The position numbers and the translations under genes are program-made. Under the pieces are notes generated by a model, which was not told the origin of the DNA, made no database searches, and saw only the letters and a list, made by a program, of their open reading frames with translations. Of a stretch of DNA of 64,000 nt, positions 16,847-25,835 are shown piece by piece (the stretch's first letter is position 1; each line of letters opens with the position of its first letter). Source of the DNA: Halovenus halobia. GTDB lineage: Archaea; Halobacteriota; Halobacteria; Halobacteriales; Haloarculaceae. The DNA lies in contig NZ_JBLKOA010000001.1 of the NCBI RefSeq assembly GCF_051414135.1, positions 992,001-1,056,000 on the forward strand, in the 5' to 3' direction.

Positions 16847-18085
16847 TTACTCTGCCCGGCCGAGCAGAGACAACGCGAAGGCGGTACGGAGCATATCTGG
16901 AGCGTCGCCAGTACCGAACACGAGGTCATCGGTTCGGGAGACGTGGTCGAGGACGTCCGGAGAGGCGTGCTCGGGGGCAGCGGCGATGCCTGCGTTATTC
17001 TCTTCGACCCATTTCATCACCCGCAAGTCGCTTTTCGAGTCACCCATCACGAGCGCGAACGGGTCGTCGATGCCCAACACGTCGAGCGCTGCTTCGACAC
17101 CCGCAACTTTGTTGAGTTCGAGCGAGCCGATTTCGGCGGCGTCAGCCTCGTAGTAGGCCACATCGATTCGCTCGAAGACATCCTCGAACGCCGCGGGCAC
17201 GTCCTCACGGGAGCCGTGGTCTGCGTCCCGTTCGTCGAGAACATCCTTGATTTCCGGGTCCACGTCGGCGTAGTACGCCCGGGCGAATCCCGCAGCGGAT
17301 TGCTCTTCGCCAATTTCGCGGGCGACGCTGGTTTCGAGGAGGTCAAGCAGATAGATCAGACCCTTGTCGATAACCTCGCGAGCGTTGTCGGTGCCAGTCT
17401 CGAAGTTCGGCTTGAGGGTGACGTTGAACTCGTTGCCCTGGAGGTGACAGCCCCGACGGAGTTCTTCTGGGGCTTCCGAGAGGACGCCCGAGCGGACCGT
17501 GCTGAACACTGACTGGATTTCGTCGTCGAGTCGTTCGTACAGCAGTTGTTTCGTGTGTGCGCCGTGGCCAGGTGTAAACACGCCCGTCCCCGCCTCGTAG
17601 ACGATACTGACAGTTCCAGAGTGGACGAGTTCGTTGCCGAGACCCTGGATGAGAAACCCTTTGACGTTTTCCAGGGTCTGGCCGGTGCAGATGACGATGG
17701 GGACACCCTCACTGTGGAATTTGGTGAGGAGATGCAGTGTTTCGCGAGGGATTTCGTTGTCAGTGTTGCCGGCCGAGCGAAGCGTCTCGTCGACGTCCAG
17801 CACCAGCACGTTCACGCCGCGGTGGTACTTGTTCCAGAGGTCGAGCGCGGCAAACGCCTGGTCGCGCGTCGCCAGCGCGGCCAGGTCGACAACGGCCTCG
17901 TCGTCGGGAAAGGCGGCCTGCAACCGCTGTTTGTAGTCGTCGAGTTCGTCGTGTGCGTCCTGCCACTGGTTGAGGGCGACGCGGGAGTCAACCGGCGGAA
18001 AGAGGTCGACGAACTCCTGATAGGCCCGGAGCGTCTCCGTGTCGAACTCCTCGTAGAGGCGATACAGCAGGTCGTACCGTTCCAT
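16847..18085 (-). CDS. HAD-superfamily phosphatase
   Basis: 412 residues. The acidic, helical N-terminal region (about 115 residues) resembles no family I can name. The HAD core then starts with motif I VLVLDVDETLRS, motif II in IVICTGQT, and motif III/IV in ALVMGDSKSDLRVMKW, the arrangement of Cof/IIB-type phosphatases with an inserted cap. It would hydrolyse a phosphorylated small molecule; the substrate is unknown. The long upstream frame is discarded because the ATG at 18085 begins a typical acidic haloarchaeal sequence while the extension does not. It is divergent from gfcR, 91 bp away, so the two may share control. Confidence 0.85.
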   Translation of the reverse strand: MERYDLLYRLYEEFDTETLRAYQEFVDLFPPVDSRVALNQWQDAHDELDDYKQRLQAAFPDDEAVVDLAALATRDQAFAALDLWNKYHRGVNVLVLDVDETLRSAGNTDNEIPRETLHLLTKFHSEGVPIVICTGQTLENVKGFLIQGLGNELVHSGTVSIVYEAGTGVFTPGHGAHTKQLLYERLDDEIQSVFSTVRSGVLSEAPEELRRGCHLQGNEFNVTLKPNFETGTDNAREVIDKGLIYLLDLLETSVAREIGEEQSAAGFARAYYADVDPEIKDVLDERDADHGSREDVPAAFEDVFERIDVAYYEADAAEIGSLELNKVAGVEAALDVLGIDDPFALVMGDSKSDLRVMKWVEENNAGIAAAPEHASPDVLDHVSRTDDLVFGTGDAPDMLRTAFALSLLGRAE

Positions 18086-18176
18086 ACACCAACGACAACG
18101 GCGAGACATATATTGGCTTGTGTCGTCAGCCTCCTGTTGGCACAACAACAATGACCCCGGCGGACGAGAACAACGT

Positions 18177-18815
18177 ATGAAAAACGTTGATGACCTCATC
18201 GAAAGCGCACGAGAACTCTCGCAACGAGGGTTCTCACGGGGAGAAATCGCAGACGAACTGAATGTCTCACGAGAAACGGCAAGTTGGCTCGTCGAGCGGA
18301 GTGACGCGACAGCGGAAGCAACGCCGGAACCAGAATCGACCGGCGGGCCGGGCGACATCCACGTCGACTGGAGTGCGCTGGGACGGGACTCGGCCCGCCT
18401 TGCCTACGCCGGACAGGCGATGGCCGACCTGCTCTCGAAACAGGGTGAGGCGGTCGACCTGACGGTCGGAGTCGAAAAGGCCGGTGCGCCGCTCGCAACT
18501 GTCGTTGCCCGCGAACTGGACACCGACATCGCCGCGTACGCCCCCCGAAAACACCAGTGGGATGACGGCGACATGGGAGACCTGCAAGGGACGTTCTCAC
18601 AGAACTTCGCGGACATCCGTGACCGCGACTGTTACATCGTCGACGATACCATCACCAGCGGAACGACGATGACCGAGACAATCGAGAGCATCACCGACCA
18701 CGGCGGCAACCCCGTTGCCTGTGTCGTGCTCGTCGACAAGCAGGGTATCGAAGAGATCGATGGTGTCCCGGTATACTCGCTTATCCAGGCTATCCGCGTC
18801 GGTGGATCGGAATAA
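18177..18815 (+). CDS. gfcR: GfcR-type transcriptional regulator (HTH plus phosphoribosyltransferase fold)
   Basis: 212 residues. The N-terminus holds a helix-turn-helix (RGFSRGEIADELNVSRETAS, about residues 17-36). The rest is a PRTase-fold domain with the PRPP-loop-like DRDCYIVDDTITSGTTMTET (about 155-174). In Haloferax the GfcR protein activates genes of sugar degradation and responds to 2-keto-3-deoxy-6-phosphogluconate, as far as I recall. The ATG at 18177 gives the family's usual length. It lies between a HAD phosphatase and PEP carboxylase, and the window also contains PEP synthase, FBPase and FBP aldolase, all plausible targets. Ligand and targets in this organism are inferred. Confidence 0.9.
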   Translation: MKNVDDLIESARELSQRGFSRGEIADELNVSRETASWLVERSDATAEATPEPESTGGPGDIHVDWSALGRDSARLAYAGQAMADLLSKQGEAVDLTVGVEKAGAPLATVVARELDTDIAAYAPRKHQWDDGDMGDLQGTFSQNFADIRDRDCYIVDDTITSGTTMTETIESITDHGGNPVACVVLVDKQGIEEIDGVPVYSLIQAIRVGGSE

Positions 18816-18878
18816 AAATTACTCAGTATCGAGTTAAGAATCGTCAGATTTTAGCGCCCGCACGAGCGTAGTACTGGT

Positions 18879-21569
18879 ATGTCACTACATACACGGGGGG
18901 TCGAGCAGGACGTTCGCGAACTGAGTACCTTGCTCGGCGATGTGCTGGCCGAACAGACCTCAGCAGACGCACTCGAGACTGTCGAGAGCGTTCGGACAGA
19001 GGCCATCGACTACCGGCGAGGTGAGACCAAATCCAGGGCCACCCTCCAGGCGGAACTGGCAGCGCTCGACGCTACGAGCGAAGAAACCGTGGCTCGTGCG
19101 TTCACGACCTACTTTGAACTGATTAATCTCGCCGAAGAGCGCGAACGGGTGCGGGCAATTCGGGAGCGGACAGAGGATGGGACACTGCCCGAAAGTCTCG
19201 CCGCAGCAGTCGAGCAGTTGGCGGCCGAGGGGGCAGACGCCGAAACGGTCGAGCAAATCCTCGAAGAGACGCTCATCCAGCCGACGTTCACCGCACACCC
19301 GACCGAGGCACGGCGCAAGACGGTGAAGGCGAAGCTTCGGTCGGTCGCACATACTATCGAGACGCTCGACGAGCGACGACTCACGAAACGAGAACGGCGG
19401 TCTCTCGACCGCGACCTGACGGCGGAGGTGACGAGTCTCTGGCAGACGCCCCAGATTCGAGACCGCCGCCCCGAGGTGACCGACGAGGCACTCAATGTCC
19501 AGTGGTACCTAGAGAACGTGCTCTTTGACGTGGTTGGAGATGTCTACGAGGAACTCGAACGCGCGCTTGACGAACACTACCCCGGCGTGGATGGCCCGAA
19601 ACTGTTCGAGTTCCGGTCGTGGGCCGGCAGCGACAGGGACGGAAATCCCTACGTCACACCCGAGGTGACGGCCGAAACGCTAGACCGACAGCGGACAGTG
19701 GTTCTCGACCGCTACCGCGAGAAATTGAAGGAACTGTCGGGGCGGTTGAGTCAGGACGGCCGGGATTTCAGCGTCGGTGAGCCATTTACTGCACGACTCG
19801 ACGCCGACAAGGAACGACTCCCTGGTCTCGCGGATGACGTCGAACAGCGGTATCCAAACGAGCCGTTTCGCCAGAAATTGAAGCTGATGCGCGAACGCAT
19901 CGAGCGGGTTGACGACGTCCGGCAGGGCGGGTACGCAGACGCCGAGGAACTGCTCGCCGATATCGAATCGGTCGCCACTGGTCTCAGGGCCGACGGTGCT
20001 GACGTGATTGCCGCGGCTGCCGTCGACCCAGTTGCCAGACAGGTCGACACCTTCGGGTTCAGTCTCGCTAGCCTCGACCTTCGCGACCATCAAGAAAACC
20101 ACACCGAAACAGTTGCCAACGTGTTCGAAAGTGTGGGCGTCGACTACCGGTCGATGGAGGAATCGGCCCGCGTCGAGACACTTACTGACGCCATCCTGCA
20201 GTCGGAACCGGTCGTCGATGTCGGCACCCACGGGGCGTTCGAGGGAACGACCGAGACAGTTCTCCGGCGGTTCGACGCACTGGCGGACTGGCAACGTGAG
20301 TACGGCGCTGACGCCATCGACACGTACTGTATCAGCATGACCGAGACGCCGAGTCACGTTCTCGAGGTGCTGTTTTTAGCCGACCAGGCTGGCGTCGTCG
20401 ACCTCCCCGGCTACTGTGGTCTCGATGTCGTTCCACTGCTCGAAACTGAATCAGCGCTGTCGGGGGCCAGAGAAATTATGGGGACACTGTTCGAAAACGA
20501 GGCCTACGCCGCTGCAATCGAGGCCCGCGACAACGTGCAGGAGGTCATGCTTGGATATTCGGACTCGAACAAAGAAAACGGGTTTCTGGCGGCAAACTGG
20601 TCGCTCCATCGCAACCAGAAGCGACTCGCCGCGATCTGTTCGGACCACGATGTCGACCTGCGCCTGTTCCACGGCCGAGGCGGCTCGATTTCCCGCGGTG
20701 GCGGTTCGATGAACGAGGCGTTACTTGCGCTGCCGACGGAGACGGTCACGGGCGAGGTGAAGTTCACCGAACAGGGCGAGGCCATCGCTGAAAAGTACGC
20801 CAATCCACAGATTGCTCAGCGCAACTGCGAGCAGATGCTCAACGCACAGCTACGGGCCCGCTATCAAGCAGTTGCCGACGAGGGCAACGGCGTACCTGAG
20901 GCGTGGCACGGGCCGCTCGAAACTGCTGCCGGCGCCGCACACGACGCCTATCGTGACCTGCTGGACACTGATGGGTTCGTCTCGTACTTCGAGCAGGCGA
21001 CGCCAATCACAGTCATCGAAGACCTCAATCTCGGGTCACGGCCTGCCTCGCGTTCTGGGGAGCGGACTGTCGAGGACCTCCGGGCAATTCCGTGGGTGTT
21101 CTCCTGGACGCAGGCGCGGTGTATTATCCCCGGGTGGTACGGGCTGGGCACTGGTCTGGAACGCTACATCGACGAGGGCGGAGATGTCGAGACGCTGCAA
21201 GAACTGTACGACCAGTGGCCATTCTTCCGGACGACAGTCAACAATGCGGCACTCGCACTCGCCCGGACCGACCTCGAGATTGCCGCCGAATACGCCGACT
21301 TGGCCGGCGAGGACCGCGAGCCCTTTTTCGGGCGCATCGTGGCCGAATACGAGCGCTCCGTAGAACTGGTCCGTGCAATCACTGGTCGCGACCGGCTGCC
21401 ACCCAGAGAGTGGGTCGACGAGAACCTCGACCGGCGCAACCCGTACGTCGACCCGCTAAATCTCCTGCAGGTCCGATTGCTCGACCAGGCGGAACGCAGC
21501 GATACCGAAGAACGCACACTCCGGCTGACCGTCAAAGGCATCGCGGCCGGGATGAAATCAACCGGGTGA
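18879..21569 (+). CDS. ppc: Phosphoenolpyruvate carboxylase
   Basis: 896 residues, the length of the bacterial-type enzyme. It carboxylates PEP with bicarbonate to oxaloacetate, refilling the citric acid cycle. Catalytic stretches are present: FTAHPTEARRKTVKAKL (about 143-159) with the catalytic histidine, GYSDSNKENGFLAANWSLH (about 556), the FHGRGGSISRGGG loop (about 606), FSWTQARCIIPGWYGLG (about 745) and the C-terminal LTVKGIAAGMKSTG, which ends in the conserved glycine. It is downstream of gfcR by 63 bp on the same strand. A TATA-like GATTTTAGC near 18846-18854 may give it its own promoter. Confidence 0.97.
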   Translation: MSLHTRGVEQDVRELSTLLGDVLAEQTSADALETVESVRTEAIDYRRGETKSRATLQAELAALDATSEETVARAFTTYFELINLAEERERVRAIRERTEDGTLPESLAAAVEQLAAEGADAETVEQILEETLIQPTFTAHPTEARRKTVKAKLRSVAHTIETLDERRLTKRERRSLDRDLTAEVTSLWQTPQIRDRRPEVTDEALNVQWYLENVLFDVVGDVYEELERALDEHYPGVDGPKLFEFRSWAGSDRDGNPYVTPEVTAETLDRQRTVVLDRYREKLKELSGRLSQDGRDFSVGEPFTARLDADKERLPGLADDVEQRYPNEPFRQKLKLMRERIERVDDVRQGGYADAEELLADIESVATGLRADGADVIAAAAVDPVARQVDTFGFSLASLDLRDHQENHTETVANVFESVGVDYRSMEESARVETLTDAILQSEPVVDVGTHGAFEGTTETVLRRFDALADWQREYGADAIDTYCISMTETPSHVLEVLFLADQAGVVDLPGYCGLDVVPLLETESALSGAREIMGTLFENEAYAAAIEARDNVQEVMLGYSDSNKENGFLAANWSLHRNQKRLAAICSDHDVDLRLFHGRGGSISRGGGSMNEALLALPTETVTGEVKFTEQGEAIAEKYANPQIAQRNCEQMLNAQLRARYQAVADEGNGVPEAWHGPLETAAGAAHDAYRDLLDTDGFVSYFEQATPITVIEDLNLGSRPASRSGERTVEDLRAIPWVFSWTQARCIIPGWYGLGTGLERYIDEGGDVETLQELYDQWPFFRTTVNNAALALARTDLEIAAEYADLAGEDREPFFGRIVAEYERSVELVRAITGRDRLPPREWVDENLDRRNPYVDPLNLLQVRLLDQAERSDTEERTLRLTVKGIAAGMKSTG

Positions 21570-21968
21570 GCCACAGCGACAAACTCGTCGGCTATCCACA
21601 CAATCGATGCGAGTTGAATTTAGTTTACACGAACAAGGTGTCATAGAACAGTTTGCACACCCATCTTTTGAATTTCTGCATCGGTCAGTACAGCCATCTT
21701 TTTCATCATCGGGTGTGCTCACTCTGTTCGCACACCACTCCTCGAAAAACATGGGTGAAAAAGGCTGAACGCTCGCTTTGCTCGCGTTCAGTGAACCGCG
21801 CTCACTCCGTTCGCGCGGATGCTTGCTGTATCGCGAATCGCTCAATGCGCACCCCTACCGAGCGGCCAAATCAGAATTAAGGCCCTGAAACAAACGAAGC
21901 CGATATTCAGTATCCATCCTCTGTATTCAGCAACTAGCTCCTCTCAGTCACTGAGAATTTCAACAGAC
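21570..21968. other. Convergent intergenic region with hairpin array
   Basis: About 400 bp between the ends of ppc and thiD-thiN. No convincing gene is present; a 95-residue minus-strand frame here has a composition unlike the neighbours. The region is more AT-rich and contains three tandem hairpins, listed separately. A 21-codon minus-strand frame (21641-21706) starting MKKMAVLTDAEIQKMG looks protein-like but is too short to call. Confidence 0.5.
21712..21818. repeat. Array of three hairpins with related 11-nt loops
   Basis: Three stem-loops follow one another: GGTGTGC (21712-21718)/GCACACC (21730-21736); TGAACGC (21766-21772)/GCGTTCA (21784-21790); CCGCGC (21796-21801)/GCGCGG (21813-21818). 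Each loop is exactly 11 nt and they are similar: TCACTCTGTTC, TCGCTTTGCTC, TCACTCCGTTC. Stem sequences differ while remaining fully complementary, the pattern expected of a structured repeat unit. It lies between two convergent genes, where it could terminate transcription from both sides. Confidence 0.65.
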
Positions 21969-23297
21969 TCAGGCAGCCAGCAGTTCGCGCACTCGACTGA
22001 GCAGCGTCGTCGGGTCGGCCCCGAAGAGGTACAGGCGCGGTTCGACGCCGTGGCCCCCGCGGTCAATCACTCCGGCCGGCGGTGTCTCCGTGTCGAAGGC
22101 AGGCTGGAACGCCTCGGGTGAGACGCGCTCGCCCGCAATCTCTTCGGCCTCACCAACCGTCCAGTCGACACCGTCCAGCGCGGATTCAACACTCCCATCG
22201 AAGCGACAGTCGAGTGCAAATCGATAGGCAGGGTGGAACTCTCGGGCAGCGAGCAACGACTCAGCGACCGAGCCCGACGCACCGAACCGAACATCTCCGC
22301 GAGCAACGATACCGTCAGTTCCTCGGCCGAGTCCACCGTCGACCGCAGCACACTCGTCTGGACCCTCCGCGTAGGGTGTTGCGCCGACGACGTTCATGCC
22401 TCCTTCAGCAACCAGCGGTCGGATGTCCGTCTCAGCAAGTTCAGCAACCATCGTCCGGACCTGCTCGGCAGTCGGGTCCCGTTCGGCCCAATCGCGGGCG
22501 GCGACCATATGGTGCACTGCGCCGGGTCCCTCGCCAACATCGAGGCTGTATCTGACCGCGCGGGCGAGCAGGTCGGTCGCGGTCCTGACTGCCGCCTCCA
22601 GGTCGTCGCCGTAGGCGAGTCGTGTCGCAATCGCCGACGAGAGCATACAGCCCGACCCGTGGTTCGCGTCAGTGTCGACACGCGGGTGGCTAATCTGCTC
22701 GACGCCATCCTCAGTCACCAGCACATCGACGACTTCCTCGCCGTCGACGTGGCCGCCCTTGACCAGTGCCGCTTCGACTCCGTCGTCGACGAGCTGTTCG
22801 CCAGCCTGAATCGCCGCCTCTGTCGAGTCGACAGTAATTCCGGTGAGCACCTCGGCCTCGTCGGCGTTCGGCGTGAGCAGCGTTGCCTCGCGAGCGAGTG
22901 CTGCGTAGGCTGACTCTGCGCCCTCGTCCAGCAGTCGGTCACCCGAGGCGGCGACCATCACCGGGTCGACAACCGCTGCCACGTCTGAATTCGCAAGTTT
23001 CTCGGTGACGAACTCTATCACCGGTTCGGCCGCCAACATGCCCGTTTTAATCGCGCTGACCGCAAAGTCCTCAGTGACGGCGTCGTACTGGGCTTCGATT
23101 TCCTCGAGCGGGAGGAGATGCGTGCTCTGGACGCCACGGGTGTGCTGTGCCGTGACGCTGGTAATCACGCTCGTCCCGAACGCACCGCCGGCTTCGATAG
23201 TCTTCAGGTCTGCCTGAATCCCCGCGCCGCCGCCGGAATCACTGCCTGCAATCGTCAGGACGACTGGCGGTTCGACGGGTGCTCGTTGTCGCGTCAT
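21969..23297 (-). CDS. thiD: Bifunctional hydroxymethylpyrimidine (phosphate) kinase / thiamine-phosphate synthase (ThiD-ThiN fusion)
   Basis: 442 residues. The N-terminal ribokinase-fold domain has the ThiD signature TIAGSDSGGGAGIQADLKT and, near residue 215, the DTDANHGSGCMLSSAIA anion-hole region, and phosphorylates HMP and HMP-P. The C-terminal domain, from about residue 265, is ThiN-type (RFGASGSVAESLLAAREFHP near 345), which joins HMP-PP to thiazole phosphate in archaea. The start at 23297 (MTRQRAPVEP) directly precedes the kinase domain; the nine-residue extension upstream is less likely. No thiamine riboswitch-like structure was seen in the 42 bp upstream. Confidence 0.94.
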   Translation of the reverse strand: MTRQRAPVEPPVVLTIAGSDSGGGAGIQADLKTIEAGGAFGTSVITSVTAQHTRGVQSTHLLPLEEIEAQYDAVTEDFAVSAIKTGMLAAEPVIEFVTEKLANSDVAAVVDPVMVAASGDRLLDEGAESAYAALAREATLLTPNADEAEVLTGITVDSTEAAIQAGEQLVDDGVEAALVKGGHVDGEEVVDVLVTEDGVEQISHPRVDTDANHGSGCMLSSAIATRLAYGDDLEAAVRTATDLLARAVRYSLDVGEGPGAVHHMVAARDWAERDPTAEQVRTMVAELAETDIRPLVAEGGMNVVGATPYAEGPDECAAVDGGLGRGTDGIVARGDVRFGASGSVAESLLAAREFHPAYRFALDCRFDGSVESALDGVDWTVGEAEEIAGERVSPEAFQPAFDTETPPAGVIDRGGHGVEPRLYLFGADPTTLLSRVRELLAA

Positions 23298-23339
23298 GCT
23301 CTGCAGTATTCCCGTCAGGTACAAATCGGTGGTGGGTTC

Positions 23340-25835
23340 CTACCCGTCGTCGGCGAGGTCAATCCGCTTGACCTCCACCTCGATGCCGGGTTGGTCGCTG
23401 CTCCCGACGGATTTGTAGGGCACGTCGACTGCTGATTCGCCGGCCGCTGGCGGCCCTTTGTAGTTGAAGCGCTCGTTTCCGTTTGTCTCCTGATGGGCAA
23501 CGATTCGTATCGGCTGTTCGTTAGCCACCTCTTGAGTGAGCGGAATGACAACCTCAGTGTGCGTTCCCGGTTCGAGATAGCCCGTTTTCCCGAGCAACTC
23601 GCCGTTGACACCGTCCTCGTCGTAGACTGCGATATACCCACCCTCCGAGAGTGAGACTTCCTGTACGCCGTAGACGTTGTTCTTGTCGGCGGTCACACCC
23701 TGTGCTGTGATGGAGGCCACGGGCGCACTGAGCACCAACAGCAGGATGTACGCGATAGTCACCATGATCGCCGCGTGTTTCGCACCGTCGCGGAGTGAGC
23801 CTTCGCCGAGTTGGCCGGCGATAAATCCAGCAAAGCAGGCCTGAATCATCGCGCCGTGGAAAAAGACCAGTGAGTACGCCGCCTTGTTGACGCTGCCGAG
23901 CTGTTCGAACTGACTCGACCCACTCGGCAACCGACTCGCGCCGCCACTCGTCGGTGCCGGGACGGTGTCGGGCAGACTCGGGATGAGCACCTGATTGATC
24001 GCCGCAACGATGACCAGAAACACGAAAAACGAGACGTAGATGACGACCAGATAGGTCATCATCTGCTGTTTGCGCTGGCGGCGGAGTTTGACCTCGGCAC
24101 GGGCCTGCTCGCCGGCGACTCGCAGCACCGGCCCCATATCACCGCTTGCCCGCATCGCGTTCGTCAGCAGGACAACGACTCGCGTCACGGCGGTTGTCTG
24201 GACGCGCCGCCCGAGTCTGACCAGCGCGTCGTCGACGTTCGAGCCGAACTCGATATCTCGCCAGATTCGCTCGACTTCCGGGGAGAGCACACCGAGGTCA
24301 CTTCCGCGAAGTCGTCTGAGCCCTTCGACGAGAGACATCCCCGCCTCGTTGAGACTCGCCAGTCGTTCGAGCAGTTCCGGCATCGCGTTCTCGATGCTGT
24401 TCAGCCGTCGGGTGTAGTACTCCCGGATGATGGCGTAGGTAATCAGCACGAACAGCGCGGACTGAATGAGAATATCGTCGAGCGTCCGCGTCGCGATGCC
24501 CTCTGCCTGAAAGGCGGTCGGTAACCGGACGGCAATGGCCACCACGGCAATCGGCACGGTCACGTACAGAATTTTCGTCGGGTCGTCCAGGAACACTCGA
24601 AGCGGATTTTGGAGGAACTGCTTGAGTTTGCTCACGCTGTTGTACAGCCCCAGCACTCGCCAGTTACTCAGTTCGCGGTCATCGGCGAGCCCCCCGTCCG
24701 GTCGGGTCGCCGTCTCTGGCGTGGCGTTGATCGGCGTTGAGAGCGTGATGTCCTGCAAAATCTCGGTTCCGCTCCCCCTGGCGATGCCGAGTTCGTCGAG
24801 TTTCTGCTGGAGAATCAGCGCGAACCCGGCATTGCCCAGCGGGATCATCAGATAGATCATCAGCGACAACAGCATGAGGGTATCGGCCAGCAGCAACCCG
24901 AAGACGAGCAAAATCGTAATCAAAAATAGCGTCCCCGCGACGAGGACGGTCACGTACATCTCGGCGATAGTCGCGAGCAGCTCGAGCACTTCCTCCTGTC
25001 GCTCTGCCTGCTCCTCCCGGAATCGCTCGTACTGGTCTTTGAAAAAGGTCGGGAGGTCACTCCCACTCTGGAGGATGCTGGTCATATTCTCCGCGAAGGT
25101 TTTGAACTGCTCACTTGGCGTCCGCTCGGCCATCCGCCTGAGTGCGGTGATCATATCCCGGCCGAACAGGTTCATCTCGCGGACGGCAACGTTCATCTCG
25201 TTGGCTGTCTCCCCGTAGACGGCCCGGTTCTCCGCGAGCGTCCGGAGAATCTTCGGAAACTCCATCCCACCGCGTGACAGCGCGTACATGAACGCCGCCG
25301 TTCGCGGCAGTCCTTCTTCGATGCCCTGTGCCCGCACCGAGGCCGTACTCGCCGGGAGTTGCCAGCGAAACGTGTACGACAGCAGTGTCGTCACGATACC
25401 AATTGCCAGTCCAAGACCTGCGACCACCAGCCGGTAGGTCTGCTGGCTCAGGACGAGTTTGTAATCATCCGTGATGCCAATCGGCTCCGTAATCGTATCC
25501 GGGAGGCCAGCAAGCGCCTGGACAATCGGCCCGAAGTACGCGATGACGAGCGCGACAGTGTAGAAGCCGAGAACTGTCCCGGCGAGAAAGGCCATCACCG
25601 CGAACAGATAGCTCTTTGCGGCGTAGACCTGGTAGGTTTCGGTCGTGTAGGCGGCTTCAAGCCGCTGGCGTCGGCGTCGATTATCCGAGACGAACCGACC
25701 GAACACGATTCGGCTCACTCGGTTGAGCAGCTGTCTGACCCGCGGGCTAAACTTACCGCCGACCCAGAGGCTGATGAGCACCAGCGCGGGAAGACTCGGC
25801 AGCACCCAGAACGGAATCGACGACGGGACCGTCAT
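23340..25835 (-). CDS. Type IV pilus / type II secretion-like membrane protein (TadC/PilC family)
   Basis: 831 residues. Two T2SSF-type domains are visible, each with paired membrane helices and a cytoplasmic helical region: the first around residues 160-330 (GLPRTAAFMYALSRGGMEF), the second around 480-620 (ELLERLASLNEAGMSLVEGL). More helices follow, and the C-terminal 130 residues form an acidic, probably extracellular domain. It is the inner-membrane platform that works with the ATPase encoded just upstream, whose stop overlaps this gene's start by 4 bp. Haloarchaea carry several such pairs for adhesion pili; no pilin gene with a class III signal peptide lies next to it. Confidence 0.92.
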   Translation of the reverse strand: MTVPSSIPFWVLPSLPALVLISLWVGGKFSPRVRQLLNRVSRIVFGRFVSDNRRRRQRLEAAYTTETYQVYAAKSYLFAVMAFLAGTVLGFYTVALVIAYFGPIVQALAGLPDTITEPIGITDDYKLVLSQQTYRLVVAGLGLAIGIVTTLLSYTFRWQLPASTASVRAQGIEEGLPRTAAFMYALSRGGMEFPKILRTLAENRAVYGETANEMNVAVREMNLFGRDMITALRRMAERTPSEQFKTFAENMTSILQSGSDLPTFFKDQYERFREEQAERQEEVLELLATIAEMYVTVLVAGTLFLITILLVFGLLLADTLMLLSLMIYLMIPLGNAGFALILQQKLDELGIARGSGTEILQDITLSTPINATPETATRPDGGLADDRELSNWRVLGLYNSVSKLKQFLQNPLRVFLDDPTKILYVTVPIAVVAIAVRLPTAFQAEGIATRTLDDILIQSALFVLITYAIIREYYTRRLNSIENAMPELLERLASLNEAGMSLVEGLRRLRGSDLGVLSPEVERIWRDIEFGSNVDDALVRLGRRVQTTAVTRVVVLLTNAMRASGDMGPVLRVAGEQARAEVKLRRQRKQQMMTYLVVIYVSFFVFLVIVAAINQVLIPSLPDTVPAPTSGGASRLPSGSSQFEQLGSVNKAAYSLVFFHGAMIQACFAGFIAGQLGEGSLRDGAKHAAIMVTIAYILLLVLSAPVASITAQGVTADKNNVYGVQEVSLSEGGYIAVYDEDGVNGELLGKTGYLEPGTHTEVVIPLTQEVANEQPIRIVAHQETNGNERFNYKGPPAAGESAVDVPYKSVGSSDQPGIEVEVKRIDLADDG

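Noticed and set aside
21641..21706. 21-codon minus-strand frame MKKMAVLTDAEIQKMG...
   Set aside because: It reads like protein, but it is too short to call and has no promoter. It may be a leftover of a mobile element.
23298..23339. Possible thiamine riboswitch upstream of thiD-thiN
   Set aside because: Only 42 bp separate it from the next gene, and no conserved thiamine-riboswitch elements were seen there.
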